NCBI GenBank assembly: GCA_002105175.1
Contig: MCGE01000058.1
Span: forward strand, 1 to 64,000
From: Absidia repens
Taxonomy: Eukaryota; Mucoromycota; Mucoromycetes; Mucorales; Cunninghamellaceae
DNA length: 64,000 nt
Direction of reading: 5' to 3'
Numbering within the stretch: position 1 is the first letter of the stretch; each line of letters starts with the position of its first letter. Shown here one piece after another: positions 59,665 to 64,000 of the stretch. A program made the translations under genes and the position numbers. The notes beneath the pieces were generated by a model, which searched no databases, was not told where the DNA came from, and saw only the letters and a program-made list of their open reading frames with translations.

Positions 59665-61272
59665 ATGACTGTCAAGTCACCTTTTTACAACAAGCCCTCG
59701 ACGTCAACTAGTGTGGATTCTTGCCACAAATGTCCGTTTATATCAACCAACACCAACAACCAGGACTCAACTGTACCGTCAACCGATTCAACTCATTCCT
59801 CTTCTCAGGATCGACAAGACCAGTCATCAACAACAGGTACTGGCTTCGAACACCAACTCTCAGAAACTTCCAACAATGCCCACATCTCGAACTCTATGAC
59901 GACGAATGATGCTCAGGGCGTTGACCCGTGTAGCTCCAGTGCTACGGTATCGGATAATGGAACCACTTCTCTGACTTTATGCTCGAACATTTGCGCAAAT
60001 TGCAAAGTCACTTCTAGTCCACTTTGGCGCCGCTCTCCTCAAGGTGAAACCATCTGCAATGCTTGTGGACTGTATTTAAAAGCTCGCAACACTACACGAC
60101 CTCCTTGGCTCAAGCGAAATACTACAAAACGTCCCCTGCCTTTGGCTCCTGTTCAATTGGCTCCTGCTCCTCCCATTGCGATGAAATTGCCCATTCCTCA
60201 ACCTATTGCTATTGTGATTTCTACTCCTCCTGCTCCTTCTTCGATGCCCGGTACTCCCCTTTTATCTGATTCATCTGACGATGCCAGTTCTGTAGAAAGT
60301 GATGGTGATCATATGGAAAATGCTCGATCCACATCGTGTTTTAACTGCAAAACGTCTAACACACCGCTTTGGCGACGAGACGGTGATGGTCATACCATCT
60401 GCAATGCCTGTGGGCTCTATTACAAGCTGCACAATGTCCATAGACCTATTGCCATGAAACGATCTATCATCAAACGACGCAAACGAGTGGCGATTCCTGC
60501 TACTATGACGACATCATCGACTTTGACCACCACCAAGACAGCCACAGACGAATTCAACAGTGAACGATTGGATAAAAACTTGGCAAGCAACAAACGAAAA
60601 CCTACTGCGGATCAACAACAACCCCATCGCAACAAACGTTTGGAATGGCTACCTCTCCTTCCTGCTAAAACAACTACAGTTTCGCGAACGGTCCCTCCCA
60701 TCGTCGCCACTATTACTGAAGCCGCTACCAAATCGTCCGAAGCCTTTCATCAGCACCTGCCTTCTCCTCCTCTTCAACCGCTTAAACCATCATCCAACTT
60801 GGCCAGTTTATTAAACCCATCCAACGAACCATTGAGCAGGAACAACAAACGATTGCCACCCATCTCTTTACCTTCACCACCCATGATTGCACATGATACA
60901 ATGCAACACTTGCCTTCGCCACCACCACCCACGGCCAATTCACCCACGTCATCGATTGACTCATCTTCTTCCATTACCGCTGCTGCCGCTGCTGCTTTTG
61001 CTACCGTCTCCGCTCTGTTGAATCCCAGTGCCAATCACCACCACACCCATCAAATGCTCGAAGCGCATCGTCATGAACTGCAACGGGAAGTCTCTAACTT
61101 GACATCGATGTTGACTAGAACAACTGCCATGTTAGAGAACCTGGACCAAGTCATGTCTGTCACAGGAAACAACAACAACAGCAGCAACAACAACACAGAT
61201 CAGACTCTCTCTTCCGCGACTGAAACCAACACCCATGTTTTGCAATCTATCCTGGCCTTGTCCAAATCTTGA
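59665..61272 (+). CDS. Two-finger GATA transcription factor, SreA / Fep1 / Urbs1 type
   Basis: A single exon of 535 residues. Two GATA zinc fingers of the C-x2-C-x17-C-x2-C type are intact: Cys110/113/131/134 ([20 protein letters not shown], then [13 protein letters not shown]) and Cys225/228/246/249 ([20 protein letters not shown], then [13 protein letters not shown] and a basic KRRKR). Finger sequence and pairing match the fungal iron-responsive repressors (SRE, SreA, Fep1, Urbs1, Sfu1), which shut off siderophore and iron-uptake genes. A C-terminal heptad segment ([20 protein letters not shown], about 470-510) fits the coiled coil of that group. Unusual: the linker between fingers (residues 150-224) has no cysteine, whereas iron-sensing members carry a conserved Cys-rich motif there. 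An extra C-x2-C (Cys20/23) lies at the N-terminus. Poly(A) signal near 61438. Confidence 0.88.
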   Translation: MTVKSPFYNKPSTSTSVDSCHKCPFISTNTNNQDSTVPSTDSTHSSSQDRQDQSSTTGTGFEHQLSETSNNAHISNSMTTNDAQGVDPCSSSATVSDNGTTSLTLCSNICANCKVTSSPLWRRSPQGETICNACGLYLKARNTTRPPWLKRNTTKRPLPLAPVQLAPAPPIAMKLPIPQPIAIVISTPPAPSSMPGTPLLSDSSDDASSVESDGDHMENARSTSCFNCKTSNTPLWRRDGDGHTICNACGLYYKLHNVHRPIAMKRSIIKRRKRVAIPATMTTSSTLTTTKTATDEFNSERLDKNLASNKRKPTADQQQPHRNKRLEWLPLLPAKTTTVSRTVPPIVATITEAATKSSEAFHQHLPSPPLQPLKPSSNLASLLNPSNEPLSRNNKRLPPISLPSPPMIAHDTMQHLPSPPPPTANSPTSSIDSSSSITAAAAAAFATVSALLNPSANHHHTHQMLEAHRHELQREVSNLTSMLTRTTAMLENLDQVMSVTGNNNNSSNNNTDQTLSSATETNTHVLQSILALSKS

Positions 61273-62363
61273 ACTCAATTCGCATCGTCTCTTTTGGTCA
61301 ATGTGAGGGAATGGTTAGGTAGTTTAGTGCCAGCTTGATTATGACTTTTTTTTTTTTTATATACTATGATATTTTCTTGTCTTTTTTTTTATTTTATTTT
61401 ATGTGCCACATTTGTGGTTGCATCGTTTTACAAATCCAATAAAAAATCCTTTTTTTTTTTTTTACTCAATGACAAATATGGAAATCACATTATGGGTCAT
61501 TTTTTATTTGATGGCGTCTTTTTTTTTGGTTGTGTGTTGATCGGGGAGTCGGAAGCATCGTAGGCTCATTTTAGTGTGACCGAGGCCAGTACATTGTAAA
61601 AGATGACAAAAAAGCAGCGTTTTTAATGGTTGCCATCAACTCCGTCCCAAACCCTTCGTGCCCTTCTATTTTCTTCCTCATTTCCCCTTGAACAAAATGG
61701 CCGTGAGAACAGTTTGGCGGATTTCATAGCCCGCTCTTTTTTTTTTTTTTTTGAATCTGAGGCAGTGTTACCGCTTAGGAATTTTTTTTTTTTTTTTTTT
61801 GGCACTATTGCAACTGGGGTACTGGCGGTGTGTGAGGTATTTCATCATCATCAGGTACAGGGGACGTCCTACCTTTCCAGTTCATATTATCTTTTTTCCT
61901 TACTTTATGTAGGGATGTGGAACTATCTTTGGTTCTTTCTTTTTTTTTTTACGTGAATGAAATGTCCAAAAAAAAAGTATTTTTAGTCAGTAACTGTAGA
62001 TTCCCGCGGAAGAGCCTAAGTAGGAAGGGGGGGTTGGGCTACTCTCATTTCGAAAAAAAATTGTGGGGAACACTTATTATGATATTTTCCCACAGTTCTA
62101 GCGAATCAGAAGAGACCAGATTATTAGCGGATGTTCAATTTAAAGACGCTTAAAAACTGACTCGGCTAAAGGTTATCTTGCGCTTTTATCGCTCTTTTTT
62201 CTCCTTTCTCTTTTCTTTTCTATTTTTCTTTTTCTTTTTTTTTCTTTCTTATTCTTCTTCTTTCTCCACAAAACAAAAACCAACCGAATACATCACTATA
62301 CCCTCCACTTACTTTTTACATTCACTTTCTCTTTTTTTCACATTCTCTATCCGACTGAATCTC
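61273..62363. other. Intergenic between the GATA factor and the bHLH factor
   Basis: It contains the GATA-factor 3' UTR (AATAAAAAATCC near 61438), several poly(T) runs (61738-61752, 61782-61800), and a T/C-rich 5' leader for the bHLH gene (62190-62340). Open frames are short and low complexity. No gene is seen. Confidence 0.5.
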
Positions 62364-63713
62364 ATGGCCTTCTTTATGGAATACGACGAAAGTTATATAG
62401 CGGGACACAAGGCGTCAAGTATTTCAAGCACGGATAGTGGTGATCACCCTCCTTCTCTTTATACCGGCCATGCTGATTCATGCTCTAGTCTATGTGATCC
62501 TGATGAACTAAGAGAGCTGCCAGTTTTTGAAGGTAAATCATAATAAATCGTAAAAGATTCCCAAAAGTGGCAAGATGACTCAAAAAATATCTTTGTGCAA
62601 CTTCTTTTTTCTTTAGATCCTAGTCCCTATGAACCCGTGAAATTGAGCCAACGGACCTCTATCTCGATCCTTTGGATGATATGGCAACCCCATTTTACCA
62701 AATTCATCCGACCTGTCCTTCTTCTTCTTTGACTATTCCGGTGACTGGTGATGATCAAGAGGTAAGGTTTTGATCCATTCCGAACCATTACTAAAAAGAC
62801 GGACGAGTTGAAAAAAAAAGCGAGTCGATATGAATATTAAAGTTTTCCTCACTTTCTTTAGGAATCAACATCCCATGATGATACTGTGTCTACGTTCGAA
62901 TCCAAGAAAGAAGAAACATCCTCCAACTCCCTTCCCTTACTGCCGGTGTCGACACCGGCACCAACATCAGGATCAGTACCAACGACAGTAACCCAACACC
63001 AACCCACTGTGCTCACAAAAAGCGAAAAACGAGTCAATCATATTGCATCCGAACAAAAGCGACGACAAAACATCCGGACTGGCTTCCAACAACTGACAGA
63101 CCTTATTCCCTCTTTGAAGAATATGCCACACAGCAAAAGCACCATCCTGTTTAAGACTGCCGATTACATCAAGCATTCGGAAAAACGCAACAAGGTCCTC
63201 CAAGAACGACTAAAACATTTGCAACGTCGTGTAGCTCTTTCAACCAATGCCATCTCTGCCGCAACTCCCTACTACAATCATCATGCATCCTCTTCATTAT
63301 CAACTACTAATTCATTATCTGCATCCTCTTCTTCTTCTTCATTACCAATTCAACAAGCATCATCATTATCATTATCATCAGCATCTCATCGACGGCCATC
63401 ATCCTCCAGTATGTATTCATCAACACAACTACAAATCAGACGATTACAACAACAACTGCTACATCAACAAGAATTATTATTACAGCATAATATTCCCCAT
63501 CAACCCATCATAACGTCGCCCTCTTCTCATTATCATCAACAACATCCTCCAAATGCCATTGTCATGCCCATGTCATCTGACAATGATCCTTTGCCCGTCA
63601 ACTCGACCCCGTGTCTTAATATCCCGGCGGACGATGAATTTGGCCAAGAATCCATGCTTCGGGAACGCTTACTGTCTTGTGGAAAATTGAATTTGAATCG
63701 CACCATAGGATAG
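62364..63713 (+). CDS. bHLH transcription factor with apparent 1-nt frameshift in exon 2
   Basis: Three exons: 62364-62532, 62617-62761 and 62862-63713. The domain in exon 3 (about 62997-63220) is a bHLH: basic region HIASEQKRRQNIR with the H-x3-E-x3-RR pattern of E-box (CACGTG) binders, helix 1 GFQQLTDLIPSL, loop, helix 2 KSTILFKTADYIKH, then a heptad-like LQERLKHLQRRV. The tail is Ser/His/Gln-rich. Exon 2 starts in frame as DPSPYEPVKLSQRT, but from about 62650 the coding-like frame shifts to DLYLDPLDDMATPFYQIHPT, which joins exon 3 in phase. Exons 1 and 2 total 314 nt, one short of a multiple of three, so a single missing base near 62650 explains both observations. It could be a sequencing error or a real lesion; an ATG inside exon 2 (MATPFY) could still give a shorter protein with the whole bHLH. 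Confidence 0.8.
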
Positions 63714-63874
63714 TTTTATAGTTTAGAATAATTCCATGACTACCCCTCTCCCCCCTCCTTCCCCCTTTCTCCTTTTCATGTTATCTATGCATTTTATATG
63801 TATATTAGTTTTTATATACTTACATATATATTATATTTTTTATAATTATGAATAAACGACTCTGTAAAGTTTTA

Positions 63875-63913
<39 letters not shown>

Positions 63914-64000
63914 TGAAGTTTGTTGGTGGAATCGTTATATGTCTGGGATGGAAATATGGAGTATTATTCAAGTGGTGGTTTATGACAAGTGAAGTGCTAT
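63714..64000. other. 3' flank of the bHLH gene
   Basis: Pyrimidine-rich 3' UTR, AATAAACGAC near 63850 as a likely poly(A) signal, then a poly(T) run of about 32 (63880-63911). Nothing else is seen to the window end. Confidence 0.6.

Noticed and set aside
62886..63713. Starting the bHLH protein inside exon 3
   Set aside because: The in-frame codon there is GTG, and coding-like sequence with proper splice borders continues upstream; the frameshift model or an exon 2 ATG explains the data better.

Overview
The window is nuclear DNA of a eukaryote, most likely an early-diverging fungus of the Mucoromycota (probably Mucorales). The evidence: AT-rich sequence with many long poly(A)/poly(T) runs; protein genes split by short (about 50-135 bp) GT-AG introns; conserved housekeeping genes in typical fungal form (NOP2, alpha-COP, VPS45, Ase1/PRC1); and fungal regulators (a two-finger GATA factor, a CP2/Grainyhead factor, a Fur-type NCS1 permease). 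The species assignment is inference; no rRNA or mitochondrial marker is present. All exon coordinates below were worked out by hand from splice signals, reading phase and family similarity.

Layout. 2-400: 3' end of a Q/S/Y-rich protein. 958-3309 (+): NOP2 rRNA methyltransferase. 4704-6657 (-): uncharacterised ATP-grasp-like protein, divergent from 7423-12087 (+) alpha-COP. 14798-16054 (-): wax-synthase-type acyltransferase. 16522-18374 (-) NCS1 permease and 19242-20027 (-) Asp/Glu/hydantoin-type racemase form a likely nitrogen-salvage pair resembling yeast DAL4/DCG1; 11 GATA boxes lie between them. 21002-24086 (+): Ase1/PRC1/MAP65. 24737-27191 (+): VPS45. 27192-33374 is a gene-poor, repeat-rich gap. 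33375-34614 (-): ankyrin protein. 36253-38523 (+): CP2/Grainyhead factor. 38929-40704 (+): tail-anchored protein of unknown function. 40705-45344 is a second repeat-rich gap with a tRNA-Val(AAC). 45345-49880 (-) HEATR6-like and 50048-51921 (+) FBXO9-like share a 167 bp divergent promoter. 53879-54774 (+): hotdog thioesterase-like protein. 55421-57271 (+): Cys-rich, low-complexity protein of unknown function. 59665-61272 (+): SreA/Fep1-type GATA factor. 62364-63713 (+): bHLH factor with an apparent 1-nt frameshift.

The least explained material is in the gaps. A divergent interspersed repeat family (called A here; at least 5 clear and 3 partial copies, both orientations) is confined to intergenic DNA and carries poly(A)-signal-like motifs. 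Smaller families (B, C, D) accompany it. One 212 bp block has ten exact copies of GGTATTG/CAATACC, including a perfect 16 bp palindrome. A (TTAGTA)22 array lies in the FBXO9-like 3' UTR. I see no CRISPR array, no bacterial-type operon, no intact transposase or reverse transcriptase, and no toxin or viral gene.
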